From: PZPK01 sp965230795 | Lineage (GTDB): Bacteria; Pseudomonadota; Gammaproteobacteria; Pseudomonadales; Oleiphilaceae | Length of the DNA stretch: 64,000 nt | Direction of reading: 5' to 3' | Assembly (NCBI GenBank): GCA_965230795.1 | Contig: OZ246020.1 | Coordinates: 3,472,001-3,536,000, forward strand | Part shown: positions 52,166 to 60,716 of the stretch, piece by piece | How the letters are laid out: each line of letters opens with the position of its first letter | How positions within the stretch are numbered: the first letter of the stretch is position 1 | Position numbers and translations under genes: made by a program | The notes under the pieces: model-generated | Seen by the model: only the letters and a program-made list of their open reading frames with translations | Database searches by the model: none | Told to the model about the DNA's origin: nothing

Positions 52166-53999
52166 GATCGACTCCCGCCTGCGTGGCTTTATCGACAGTC
52201 GGCACGTTCGTCATCGCCGGCATGGCATCGGGATCAATACACAGAACCTTAGGCAACCCGCCTTCAATGGCATGGGCGGGCAAATTGGCATTGCTGGAAC
52301 ACACCCGGCCATCCGGCAGGAACACCATGTCCCGCAGGTAGGTTACCCGCGTTGGACTGGGGTAACTGATAAAGCGCTCTTCATCAGGCAGAAAACGGAA
52401 AATTCGGTCCGACAGGTTGGAAGTAATCCACACCTCCTGAGTCTCGGGATGTATGCCCAGGGCATAGGGTACTTCGTATTCATCGGGCGATAGCGTCGGC
52501 AGAGCGTAGAGTTTGAATTCGCGGCTGTCGGGATCAAACTTCATCAGAGCACTTTCATCGAAGGACGGAATCCACAGTGTGCCCTTGGCATCAAAGCGTA
52601 AACGTCGTGGTCCTTTCAGGGGCGTTTCGATCTCTTCTACCTCAAGGGTTTCAGGATCCACACGACCGATGCGCCCTGCATAAAGCTTGCTGTACCAGAT
52701 ACTGCCATCGATCGGATGAATGTCGATACCGTAGGGAACATTGAGAATACTGTGACCTTCGCCACTGGTTTTGTGGTGGGACAAAGTCAGGTGTAAATCC
52801 TCCTTCGGGAACCACGAAGCGATCTCCAGAATCGAGGGAAAGAAGGCGTCACTCATCCAGCGCCAGAAACCATTGGAGGGCGTATCGATCAACGTAAACT
52901 GCTCAGTCTCGGGATCAAAGCGGCCCACCTGATTAGTCAGTGCCAGCGTAAACCACAGGATACCCTTGCTGTCCCAGCGCAGGGTGTGAGGATAGATCGC
53001 ATCTCCGCCGATGGGGTAGATCCGGAATTCGCGGGTGTCCGGATCGAAAGACATGATCTCGGCAGCCAGGGAGTTGGTCGTCCACATCTTGCCATCCGGC
53101 CCTTCCTGAATACTATGGGGCCCGTGCCTGGCGTTGAAGGTGCCCAGCGGTGCTATACCTCCGGCAAACATGCCTCCAAGGGGCAAGTCACTGGGGGGAA
53201 ATGGAATGGTTTCCCGATTGCCACTGTCCGGGTCGACAATAAACATCAGGTCATTGCCCATATCCACGCCATAGAGTTTGCCATCGCGTCCTGCCTCGAC
53301 ATCGTGGATATAGGAAGCGGCATTGCCGATTTGCCATTCCTGATAGCGGGCCTGGGACAGTTCCGGCGACACATCATAGCTCTGCAATACGCTGATGGAT
53401 TTGCCGTCAAAAGCTGCCGTCAATGTCTGTCGGAATGCGGCTTCATTGTCGGCCGTGATCAGCACACCATAGCTCTGCATGCGATCCATGACCGCCTGCC
53501 ATTCGTCTTCGCTGCGGGGCCGACGGGTGAGTTCATTCCCAATCTGGTGACAGAAATGGCACTGGCTGCGAAAGGCGGCTTCGTCATCGTGATCAGCAAA
53601 TTCCAGTTGTGCAGCATGGGCGCTGGCGGTGAGCGCTTTCGACAAGGCATCAGGATCTTCCTGGGCCTGCACTGTCAGGGAAAGGCGCCGGCTTTCGTCC
53701 GCCTTGAGAGTAAGGTTCCGGGTGTGATCGGCAAAACGCGGAGCCCGGGCACGCAACACCACATCGCCCTGCATGTCGGTTGTTAGGCGATAGTGACCGA
53801 AAGCATCGGTATAAACCGATACACTCTGTTGTCGTTCCGGGTGAAACAGGGTAACGATGGCGCCGGCAATGGCTTCACCCTTTTCGGTCTGTAACTGCCC
53901 CTCAATCAGCGCCGCCGCGACCGGCTGACACAAGGCCAGGAATAACACCAAACTAGATAGAAAGCCTTGATAATGATGTCCGTGTTGATGGTTCGCCAT
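52155..53999 (-). CDS. Secreted beta-propeller (virginiamycin-B-lyase-like) with CarboxypepD_reg and c-type heme motif
   Basis: 614 aa. Signal peptide to about CQPVAAA; a CarboxypepD_reg-like beta domain (about 31-110, EGQLQTEKGEAIAGAIVTLF); one CxxCH (Cys147, Cys150, His151 in SQCHFCHQIG); then a propeller of about 400 residues with Vgb/SMP-30-like blades (HSIQEGPDGKMWTTNSLA; RLRFDAKGTLWIPSFDES). A heme-bearing periplasmic propeller is likely an electron-carrying or lactonase/dehydrogenase-like protein, not an antibiotic lyase. An AraC-type motif lies about 55 bases upstream. It is followed by the SDR. Confidence 0.75.
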   Translation of the reverse strand: MANHQHGHHYQGFLSSLVLFLALCQPVAAALIEGQLQTEKGEAIAGAIVTLFHPERQQSVSVYTDAFGHYRLTTDMQGDVVLRARAPRFADHTRNLTLKADESRRLSLTVQAQEDPDALSKALTASAHAAQLEFADHDDEAAFRSQCHFCHQIGNELTRRPRSEDEWQAVMDRMQSYGVLITADNEAAFRQTLTAAFDGKSISVLQSYDVSPELSQARYQEWQIGNAASYIHDVEAGRDGKLYGVDMGNDLMFIVDPDSGNRETIPFPPSDLPLGGMFAGGIAPLGTFNARHGPHSIQEGPDGKMWTTNSLAAEIMSFDPDTREFRIYPIGGDAIYPHTLRWDSKGILWFTLALTNQVGRFDPETEQFTLIDTPSNGFWRWMSDAFFPSILEIASWFPKEDLHLTLSHHKTSGEGHSILNVPYGIDIHPIDGSIWYSKLYAGRIGRVDPETLEVEEIETPLKGPRRLRFDAKGTLWIPSFDESALMKFDPDSREFKLYALPTLSPDEYEVPYALGIHPETQEVWITSNLSDRIFRFLPDEERFISYPSPTRVTYLRDMVFLPDGRVCSSNANLPAHAIEGGLPKVLCIDPDAMPAMTNVPTVDKATQAGVDHGQ

Positions 54000-54051
54000 A
54001 GTAAGCTCCCGTTTATTATTGATGGCACACAGTCTATACCGCTCGACTTAC

Positions 54052-54072
54052 TATTTTTGACTATTTACGACA
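54052..54072. promoter_or_regulatory. Candidate AraC operator upstream of the propeller gene
   Basis: Read on the - strand, TGTCGTAAATAGTCAAAA and three further bases closely resemble the motif at 31671. It is 53 bases before ATG 53999 and is followed by a second AAATAGT copy, a direct-repeat arrangement typical of AraC sites. The 283-base gap 54000-54282 otherwise shows no gene. Confidence 0.5.
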
Positions 54073-54282
54073 GGACTAAACCTTTTCTGCCAGATACTGA
54101 CTGAGGTTGAAGCCATACATTCGCCTCTTAAACAAATGATGTCTTCGCGGGTGATTCATTATGATGACTGCGAACGATTCTGCTACCCCATCTTGTTTGG
54201 TAAGATTCGACCTTATTTTCATAAGGTTGGCGTGGCCCAGACTAGTGGCTTGTGTTCGTCAGATACTTTTGTGGTTTAAATA

Positions 54283-54930
54283 ATGATCAAAATCCACGCC
54301 ACAAAAAAGCTTCTAGCCAAGCTGCCTATCGATGAGCAAGGCTTCTTGCCGCCAGATAAAAATGCCCCACCATTATCTGGCAAAAAAGACGATGCTAGTG
54401 AAAGCGCATTGAGTGGCTGGCACGCTAACCTCATCACGCTACAGCGTCGAAACTGCATCTTGTTAGTTCACGATACCACACGCTTTCCCTTATTCATTCC
54501 TTGCCTAACCAAGCCTGGCTTCGCAAGCCTGGACTGGCACTTTCAAGATGCCTTTATGAATACACTGCTCAAGACCGGTGCCGATCATGCAATGATGGAA
54601 AGCGTGGAGCCCTTGTTACAGGCTTTGTGTTTGGATACTGAATGCAATCGTTCTGTGCAAGGCACAATGAACCAAATGAAAGGCGATATCGAACATAGGC
54701 TGTGGTTTGATAATGTGAAGCTTGAGGATCTATCGCCTTACCGTGTGGCGGCTTGGCTGGCAGATCGCCCCTGTACGATCAAAGGGCAGAAAGATTGTGT
54801 TTGGCCAATTCAGGCGATGGCTGAGTTATTGGGGGGCACGATAGAACCTATGCGGAGTATTAAGCATAAAAAAGCGGTTGAGAGTGTCGCTTGCGCAGAG
54901 ATAATCGAACTAGATCGATTTAGGAAGTGA
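54283..54930 (+). CDS. DUF6933-like protein
   Basis: 215 aa, ATG 54283. IHATKKLLAKLP, SGWHANLITLQRRNCILLVH, RFPLFIPCLTKPGFASLDWH and RSVQGTMNQMKGDIEH form a well-conserved pattern I associate with DUF6933. No signal or membrane segments. The function is not known. It opens a short AT-richer islet (54.2-56.2 kb) with the MNT/HEPN pair. Confidence 0.6.
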   Translation: MIKIHATKKLLAKLPIDEQGFLPPDKNAPPLSGKKDDASESALSGWHANLITLQRRNCILLVHDTTRFPLFIPCLTKPGFASLDWHFQDAFMNTLLKTGADHAMMESVEPLLQALCLDTECNRSVQGTMNQMKGDIEHRLWFDNVKLEDLSPYRVAAWLADRPCTIKGQKDCVWPIQAMAELLGGTIEPMRSIKHKKAVESVACAEIIELDRFRK

Positions 54931-54968
54931 TGGCCCTGAATGGGTAGCAGTTTGAGCAAAACTTGATT

Positions 54969-55010
54969 TATGTAGCAAAAAAGACTACATATGAAGCATT
55001 AAAAGCTTCA
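54969..55010. promoter_or_regulatory. Two palindromes before the HTH-MNT gene
   Basis: TATGTAG/CTACATA (54969-54991) and TGAAGC/GCTTCA (54992-55010) stand next to each other immediately before ATG 55022. Paired palindromes suit autoregulation of the toxin-antitoxin pair by the HTH-containing protein. Confidence 0.5.
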
Positions 55011-55021
55011 ATAATAATATT

Positions 55022-55606
55022 ATGTCGTCACCACTTGCTGAAATACTGTTTAAGGAATACCGCCGTCGGGTGCTGGGTTTGCTGCTACTACAACCTGACA
55101 GCGCCTACCATGTACGGGAGATTGCTCGTTTGACGGGCACCCTTGCGGGCACTTTACATAAAGAGCTGAGTAAGCTTGCTGAAGCAGGTTTATTGGTGAA
55201 AGAGCCTCAGGGTAAGCAGGTCTATTATCGGGCGAATACAGACTGCCCGATTTTTGAGGAGCTTGCGAGCATACTTCGCAAAACCTCTGGGGTGGCTGAT
55301 GTATTAGCGGAGTTGTTGCGGCCATTGGCAGAAGGAATTGATGCCGCTTTTGTATTCGGTTCAGTTGCAAGCGGTAAATCGACAGCAGAAAGTGATATTG
55401 ACGTGTTGGTGATTGGCGAAACCAAATTCGCTGATGTGGTAAAAGCACTTTACCCCGCACAAGAAACCTTAGGGCGAGAGATTAACCCAAAGGTATACAG
55501 CCAAGCTGAGTGGCAACAAGCTAAACAAGAGCAAAACAGCTTCATCAAGGATGTGATGGAGAAACCCAAACTATTTGTAATAGGAACCAAGGATGACATT
55601 GGATAA
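55022..55606 (+). CDS. HTH domain fused to minimal nucleotidyltransferase (MNT antitoxin)
   Basis: 194 aa, ATG 55022. N-terminal winged HTH (about 10-75: AYHVREIARLTGTLAGTLH; YYRAN wing), then nucleotidyltransferase motif FGSVASGKSTAESDIDVLVI (G-S then D-x-D) at about 115-135. MNT proteins in HEPN-MNT (type VII-like) modules AMPylate the toxin. The HTH could repress the operon. It overlaps the HEPN gene by 14 bases. Confidence 0.85.
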   Translation: MSSPLAEILFKEYRRRVLGLLLLQPDSAYHVREIARLTGTLAGTLHKELSKLAEAGLLVKEPQGKQVYYRANTDCPIFEELASILRKTSGVADVLAELLRPLAEGIDAAFVFGSVASGKSTAESDIDVLVIGETKFADVVKALYPAQETLGREINPKVYSQAEWQQAKQEQNSFIKDVMEKPKLFVIGTKDDIG

Positions 55607-56030
55607 TTTAATCGGTAAGAGCCTAGAGGCCATTGCCCCAGATGCAGCGGCGATAAAACGTTTGCTGGAAGCCGCGCAGCGCAACATTGCCGACGCAAAG
55701 ATTGTTGGGCTGAGTAACGAAAACAAGTTTGATATGGCTTACAAAGCAGTGATGCAGTTGGCCAATGTGGCATTGCAAGCCAGCGGTTATCGGACACTGA
55801 CGAGTAAGCCTGGCCATCACCAAACAATGATTCAGTCGTTACCGAAAACGGTTGGTATCGATATTGACCAAATGATTATATTGGATAGCCTCAGAAAGCA
55901 GCGAAATGTGGCTGACTACTCTGGTGATTTAGTAACAGATAGCGCAATGGAAGAATGCCTTAGCCAAGCTGAGAGTTTGTATGAAACAGTTTCGGCTTGG
56001 CTAGAAGCATCACACCCCGATTTAAGCTAA
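55593..56030 (+). CDS. HEPN-domain protein, likely toxin partner of MNT
   Basis: 145 aa, ATG 55593 inside the end of the MNT gene. All-helical, with an N-terminal AAQRNIADAKIVGLSNENKF, DMAYKAVMQLANVALQAS and the R-x(4-6) motif region LRKQRNVADYSG, where His of the usual motif is replaced by Tyr. HEPN proteins are RNases; loss of the His could mean a weaker or different activity. The pairing with MNT is the standard arrangement. Confidence 0.8.
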   Translation: MTLDNLIGKSLEAIAPDAAAIKRLLEAAQRNIADAKIVGLSNENKFDMAYKAVMQLANVALQASGYRTLTSKPGHHQTMIQSLPKTVGIDIDQMIILDSLRKQRNVADYSGDLVTDSAMEECLSQAESLYETVSAWLEASHPDLS

Positions 56031-56258
56031 GTAGTTTGCGGGTCGTGATGAGCATGGTGATATTGTGCGATAGTATTTAAAAGACCTAAATGAATCCCAA
56101 AGTATTTTGTCCGTTTTGCCTTCAACAGCAGAATTCATCCAATCCATCCAGGCGTAAAATTTCCAATAAAAATCCGCTCTAATATAGCCACGTTCTGGTA
56201 TCAATATTCGGCCAAGTTAAGATAATTGCCCTACTGACATCCCCATGTATTGGCAGAG

Positions 56259-57191
56259 TTAGTAACCTCTGTCACGATCCACCTGATTCAGGGGCGGTTT
56301 ACCAGCATTCAAACGCCGATAGTTTTCCACGACCTGAGCAGCCACGGCTGCTGGATTGGTCAGGCTGGAACAGTGGGGCGTCACGGTAATTCTGGGATGC
56401 GTCCAGAATGGGTGGGTTTTCGGCAAGGGTTCCGTCTTGAAAACGTCCAGCGTTGCATGTCCTAGTCTGGCCGTATCCAACGCGCCCAACAGATCTGATT
56501 CATTCAGTTGGGCACCACGACCCACATGAACCAGATGGGCATGATCGGGTAAAACGGCAAAAAGGTTCTTGTCGAGAATGTCCTCGGTGTCGGGTGTCAG
56601 GGGCAAAAGGCAGATAAGGACATCAAGCTTCTCAAGAAATACCTTCAGGTCCTGGGCGATAAAGCTCTTTACCCCCGCTACGTGCTTTGGACTTTGGGCC
56701 CAGCCTTTCACGGTAAAGCCCATCTTCGCGAATTGTTCGGCCACATGTGCACCAATCTGCCCCAGCCCCATGACACCAATCCGAGTCTGCGAAAAGCCTG
56801 GGGCTTCCGATGGATTCCATTGGCGTTCCCGCTGTGAACGCTTCAGCGCGTCCAGCCAGTCCGAATGCTGCATCACGACTCGACTGCAATACTCAAACAT
56901 GGACTGGGCCAGAGATGTATCGACCACACGGAGCAGGGGAAGCTCCGGGGAAATGGTCTCATCCTCAAGCAGCTCATCCACTCCCGCGCCCATGGAAATA
57001 ACGCCCTTTAAATTCGGAAAATTCAGCATCACGCTTTTGGGCGGTTTCCAGCACAGCGCCGCTGTCACAGCCTCCGCTCGGGTAAGGTCGGGCCAAACCT
57101 GAATATCCAGATCTGCCTCCCTCCCCCTAATCGATTCTAGCCAGGGCTGCGCATCTTTATCAGGACATATAACGACCAGACTCACAGCCAC
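56259..57191 (-). CDS. 2-hydroxyacid dehydrogenase, GhrA-like
   Basis: 310 aa. MGLGQIGAHVAEQFAKMGF is the NAD(P) fold, followed by LLPLTPDTEDILDKNLF, VHVGRGAQLNESDL (Arg) and a catalytic His in TPHCSS. These and the short N-domain fit glyoxylate/hydroxypyruvate reductase A. It should reduce glyoxylate or hydroxypyruvate with NADPH. The gap 56031-56258 holds no supported gene. Confidence 0.88.
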   Translation of the reverse strand: MAVSLVVICPDKDAQPWLESIRGREADLDIQVWPDLTRAEAVTAALCWKPPKSVMLNFPNLKGVISMGAGVDELLEDETISPELPLLRVVDTSLAQSMFEYCSRVVMQHSDWLDALKRSQRERQWNPSEAPGFSQTRIGVMGLGQIGAHVAEQFAKMGFTVKGWAQSPKHVAGVKSFIAQDLKVFLEKLDVLICLLPLTPDTEDILDKNLFAVLPDHAHLVHVGRGAQLNESDLLGALDTARLGHATLDVFKTEPLPKTHPFWTHPRITVTPHCSSLTNPAAVAAQVVENYRRLNAGKPPLNQVDRDRGY

Positions 57192-57386
57192 TCTCCCCTA
57201 AAGCAATATGAATGACAGCTCATCAGATTTCGAATGAGCGACTGTTTGTCGACTTCTGTCATAAAAATCTATCCCCTTGTCAGAAAGCATTATTAAGCGA
57301 AAGCAGGCAGCACGCATATACTTAAATCGATCATGAAATGATCAGCATAACAAGAACAGAGCGCAGTACGAACCGGAGGCCATATA

Positions 57387-57566
57387 ATGAATCCTAATCA
57401 CATCACTGTACGCGAGGCAGCTGAAGAAGCTGCGGATGAGCATATCACCGCCAACGAACTGGATATTCTGGTCTCCAAGACTCGCCAGATAAACCGCAAG
57501 CGAGAGCGGGATATCGAACGCATGAAAAACATTCTCCTGAAAATCGAAGAGCGCGTTCAGGATTAA
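57387..57566 (+). CDS. 59-aa helical protein upstream of DUF1289
   Basis: An ORF of 60 codons from ATG 57387 with CCGGAGG 8 bases upstream, ending TAA 57566 immediately before the next ATG. The sequence starts MNPNHITVREAAEEAADEH and then has KTRQINRKRERDIERMKNIL, a charged coiled coil. No family is recognised. The direct abutment with DUF1289 argues for translational coupling and a real gene. Confidence 0.7.
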   Translation: MNPNHITVREAAEEAADEHITANELDILVSKTRQINRKRERDIERMKNILLKIEERVQD

Positions 57567-57830
57567 ATGCGCCGAGCCGGTTACCTCCAGCATCAGCAAG
57601 ACGATCATCCCCAACACGCCACGACATCCCCTTGTGTGCGCATGTGCTGCCTGGACGACCGTGATATTTGTCTGGGCTGCTTTCGCAGCCTTGATGAAAT
57701 TCGTGAATGGCATCAGGCCACAGATGGCAGGCGCCGTTTGATTGTCGAGCAAGCCCAGCGACGCCGCCAGCTGCGAGACTCGAATTGCTTCGATAACCTC
57801 TGGCAACTGAATTCAAAGCCGTTAGAATAA
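57567..57830 (+). CDS. DUF1289 (YdhL-like) small Cys-rich protein
   Basis: 87 aa, ATG 57567 directly after the upstream stop. SPCVRMCCLDDRDICLGC carries four spaced Cys (C-x3-CC...C-x2-C), then FRSLDEIREWHQ, the DUF1289 signature, usually found beside unrelated housekeeping genes. Likely a metal-binding small protein; function unknown. Confidence 0.85.
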   Translation: MRRAGYLQHQQDDHPQHATTSPCVRMCCLDDRDICLGCFRSLDEIREWHQATDGRRRLIVEQAQRRRQLRDSNCFDNLWQLNSKPLE

Positions 57831-57861
57831 GCGTCCCTGTCAACATCAATGCGATCCTGTT

Positions 57862-58554
57862 TTGAAGCATTCACAATCCTTCCGCCGGTTTTCCAGTAGC
57901 GAACAGACACTGCTTGAAGAAATTATGTATCTACGCCGCGATGTACGCGGTAATCGCTTTATCAATCAAACATTACCGGACGATATTCTCGACCGCATTT
58001 TACGGGCTGGCATGATGGCGCCCTCGGTCGGATTCTCCCAGCCCTGGCGATTCGTTCGTATTCGTAACACGACCATCCGTGAGCGCGTTGCCGATATTTT
58101 TAAAGAAGAAAACAGCAAAGCTGAGTCACTGTTTGCAGACCAAAAACAGGCCCAATATCAGCAGCTGAAACTGGAAGGTATTCGTGAATCTGCGGTCAAT
58201 ATCGCAGTGTTTTACGAACATAGCCAGAACCCGGTACTGGGACAGACCAGTATGGAAGAAGCCGGACTCTATTCGGTCGTCTGTGCCATTCAGAATATGT
58301 GGCTGATGGCCCGGGCACTGAATGTGGGCATGGGCTGGGTCAGTATTCTGGATGCGGCCAGCATGGAAGAACTACTTGGCGCCAAAGAGAACCAGCGTTT
58401 TGTCGCCTATCTCTGCATCGGTTATGTGGATACTTTTTATGATCGCCCGGAACTGGAAACCCTGGGTTGGGCCGAGCGCATGTCTCGTGATGAAGTGCTC
58501 TTCGATGACTCCCTTTCCTCCACTACCTCCACTGACGAATCCGCCTTGCCCTGA
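57862..58554 (+). CDS. bluB: 5,6-dimethylbenzimidazole synthase
   Basis: 230 aa; TTG 57862 is the available start and the real start may differ. RRDVRGNRFINQTLPDDIL, MAPSVGFSQPWRFVRI and GMGWVSILDAASMEELLG match BluB of the nitroreductase fold. It makes the lower ligand of B12 from FMNH2 and O2. No cobalamin riboswitch is visible and no other cob genes are near. It follows the DUF1289 gene by 31 bases. Confidence 0.88.
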   Translation: MKHSQSFRRFSSSEQTLLEEIMYLRRDVRGNRFINQTLPDDILDRILRAGMMAPSVGFSQPWRFVRIRNTTIRERVADIFKEENSKAESLFADQKQAQYQQLKLEGIRESAVNIAVFYEHSQNPVLGQTSMEEAGLYSVVCAIQNMWLMARALNVGMGWVSILDAASMEELLGAKENQRFVAYLCIGYVDTFYDRPELETLGWAERMSRDEVLFDDSLSSTTSTDESALP

Positions 58555-58734
58555 GCCATAGCATCGAGACCAAGTATAGGTTGTGATCCCTTGCAGCTTT
58601 TTACTACTCCACTCTAAAGGCTTTAATCCTGCTCAAATCGGCCGATACGCTGATACATGGCGCTCTTGCCTTTTAGTCAAACCGGACTAGCTTTAAAAGC
58701 AGTCCTCCCTTTCAAAATCAGTTGAGATAGAACA

Positions 58735-60624
58735 ATGATCAAAAATCTTGGCTTCGCACAGAAAATCATCATCTGCTCAGTGGCGACAGTGGTCGCTGCA
58801 CTGATTCTTTTCAGCATTGTTAACTATGTTCGAATCAGCGGGAACACCGAAACCAACCTGCACGACAAAATTCAGCAGATCGCTACGGCCACGACCAAAA
58901 ACCTGTCGGGCTGGCTGCAAAACAAACTCAGCCTGACTGCTGCCATTGCCGAACGCGCGGGCAGCATTCAAAGTGAGGAGGAACTGGTCACCCTCATTTC
59001 AGTCGTCAATAAAGGCGGCAGTTTTCGCAATGTATTCTACGGTACCGAGGGCGGCCGCTTTATCATCGACGACACCAACACCGATGATCTGACTGGCTTT
59101 GATCCCCGCTCACGTCCCTGGTACCAGCTGGCGAAAAACCAGAATAAACCCTCCTTCTCTGATCCCTATAACGATGCCTTCAGCAAAGACCTGCTCATCA
59201 CCAGTGTGGCGCCCGTAAACCGTGATGGATTTCAGGGGGTCATCGGCGGTGACATCAATCTCAGTGCCATCAGTGACACCGTGAACTCACTGGATTTTCA
59301 GGGGCTTGGCAATGCCTTTCTGATTGACTCAAACGGAAAGATTCTGGCCAGTCCCGATGCCGAAGTGATCAACAAGAATATCGGGGATATGTACAGCGGC
59401 ACGCTCACCATTGCTCCGACCTTACAGAGCACCGAGTCTGCGCAAGGGCAAAGCCGGCTGGTGACTTTTTATCCCATCGAGGGCATTGAATCCGTACGCT
59501 GGTTCGTCGGCATTGATATTGATGAGGCCGAGGCCTACGCACCACTGAGCAGTTTCCGCAACAGTGCGATCCTGCTTACGATAGTCGTTGGCGTTATTGC
59601 CGCCATCCTTCTATCGGTATTCCTGAAAGTCATGATCAAGCCGCTTATTTCCCTGCGTGATGCCCTGTTCAATATTGCCCAGGGCGAAGGCGATTTAACA
59701 CAGCGTCTTGATGCCGGTGGCCACGATGAGCTGGGTCAGGTGGCAGAAGCCTTTAATGCCTTTATTGGCAATATCCATATTCTGATAGAGGACTTCAAAG
59801 GCTCCTCCGAAAACCTGGCAACCATGGTCACGAAAATGGCGGAAGTCTCGGAACGCAGTCGTGGTGAATGTCAGCGCCAGCAGCAGGAAACCGATATGGT
59901 GGCCGCTGCCGTGTCGCAGATGTCCTCGGCCGCCCATGAAATTGCCAGCCATGCGCAAAGCGCTGCCGACGCGGCGAAAGAAGCCGATAGCGAAGGCTCC
60001 CAGGGAGGTGTTGTGGTCAATGAAGCCATCGAAGCAATACAGCGCCTGGCAAAAGAAATCGATTCCGCTACCCAGGTGATCAATAACCTGGAAACCGATG
60101 TGTCCAACATAAGCTCTATGGTGGATGTGATTCGCGGCATTGCCGAGCAGACCAACCTGCTCGCTCTGAACGCGGCCATTGAAGCCGCCCGCGCCGGCGA
60201 ACAGGGACGCGGATTTGCGGTGGTCGCCGATGAAGTACGGACGCTGGCCAGCAAAACCCAGGACAGCACCGAAGAGATCAATCGTCTGATCGAACGTCTG
60301 CAAAGCGGATCGAAGGAAGCGGTCAGTGCCATGGCCAGCAGTCGTGAAACCGGCGAGATGACCGTGGCCAAGGCCAATCAGGCGGGACAGTCCCTGGAAA
60401 GCATCGCCCGCGCCGTGTCCACGATCAGTGATATGAACATTCAGATCGCGACCGCCTCAGAGGAACAAACCGCTGTGACCGAAGATATCGCCCGCAACAT
60501 CACCGCCATTGCGGACGCCACGGTATCTGTTACCGAAGCAGCCACGGAAACTGACGAGAACAGCCAACGTCTTGCTGAAATCGGCGCATCCATTCGCGAA
60601 AAAGTGGATCGCTTCAAGGTGTAG
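58735..60624 (+). CDS. Methyl-accepting chemotaxis protein with dCache sensor
   Basis: 629 aa, ATG 58735. First membrane helix (about 10-30), dCache_1 periplasmic domain (about 35-275, with GFDPRSRPWYQLAKNQNKP and FIIDDTNTD), second helix (about 280-302), HAMP (about 303-355), then the signalling coiled coil with the tip EQTNLLALNAAIEAARAGE. dCache_1 receptors often sense amino acids, amines or organic acids. No C-terminal CheB/R pentapeptide is obvious. Ligand unknown. Confidence 0.93.
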   Translation: MIKNLGFAQKIIICSVATVVAALILFSIVNYVRISGNTETNLHDKIQQIATATTKNLSGWLQNKLSLTAAIAERAGSIQSEEELVTLISVVNKGGSFRNVFYGTEGGRFIIDDTNTDDLTGFDPRSRPWYQLAKNQNKPSFSDPYNDAFSKDLLITSVAPVNRDGFQGVIGGDINLSAISDTVNSLDFQGLGNAFLIDSNGKILASPDAEVINKNIGDMYSGTLTIAPTLQSTESAQGQSRLVTFYPIEGIESVRWFVGIDIDEAEAYAPLSSFRNSAILLTIVVGVIAAILLSVFLKVMIKPLISLRDALFNIAQGEGDLTQRLDAGGHDELGQVAEAFNAFIGNIHILIEDFKGSSENLATMVTKMAEVSERSRGECQRQQQETDMVAAAVSQMSSAAHEIASHAQSAADAAKEADSEGSQGGVVVNEAIEAIQRLAKEIDSATQVINNLETDVSNISSMVDVIRGIAEQTNLLALNAAIEAARAGEQGRGFAVVADEVRTLASKTQDSTEEINRLIERLQSGSKEAVSAMASSRETGEMTVAKANQAGQSLESIARAVSTISDMNIQIATASEEQTAVTEDIARNITAIADATVSVTEAATETDENSQRLAEIGASIREKVDRFKV

Positions 60625-60716
60625 GCGAGACGATGTAGCGAAACAACGTAGCGAGACAGTCGGAATATCAACGGTCTGCTAATCCTGCAAGAGTGGCTAA
60701 AACCTCGCCAGAGCGT

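Noticed and set aside
56022..56204. 60-aa - strand ORF after the HEPN gene
   Set aside because: No ribosome site, no family pattern, and it overlaps the HEPN end; at most a gene remnant.
57387..57861. Cobalamin riboswitch before bluB
   Set aside because: The space before bluB is only 31 bases and no conserved B12-box was seen.
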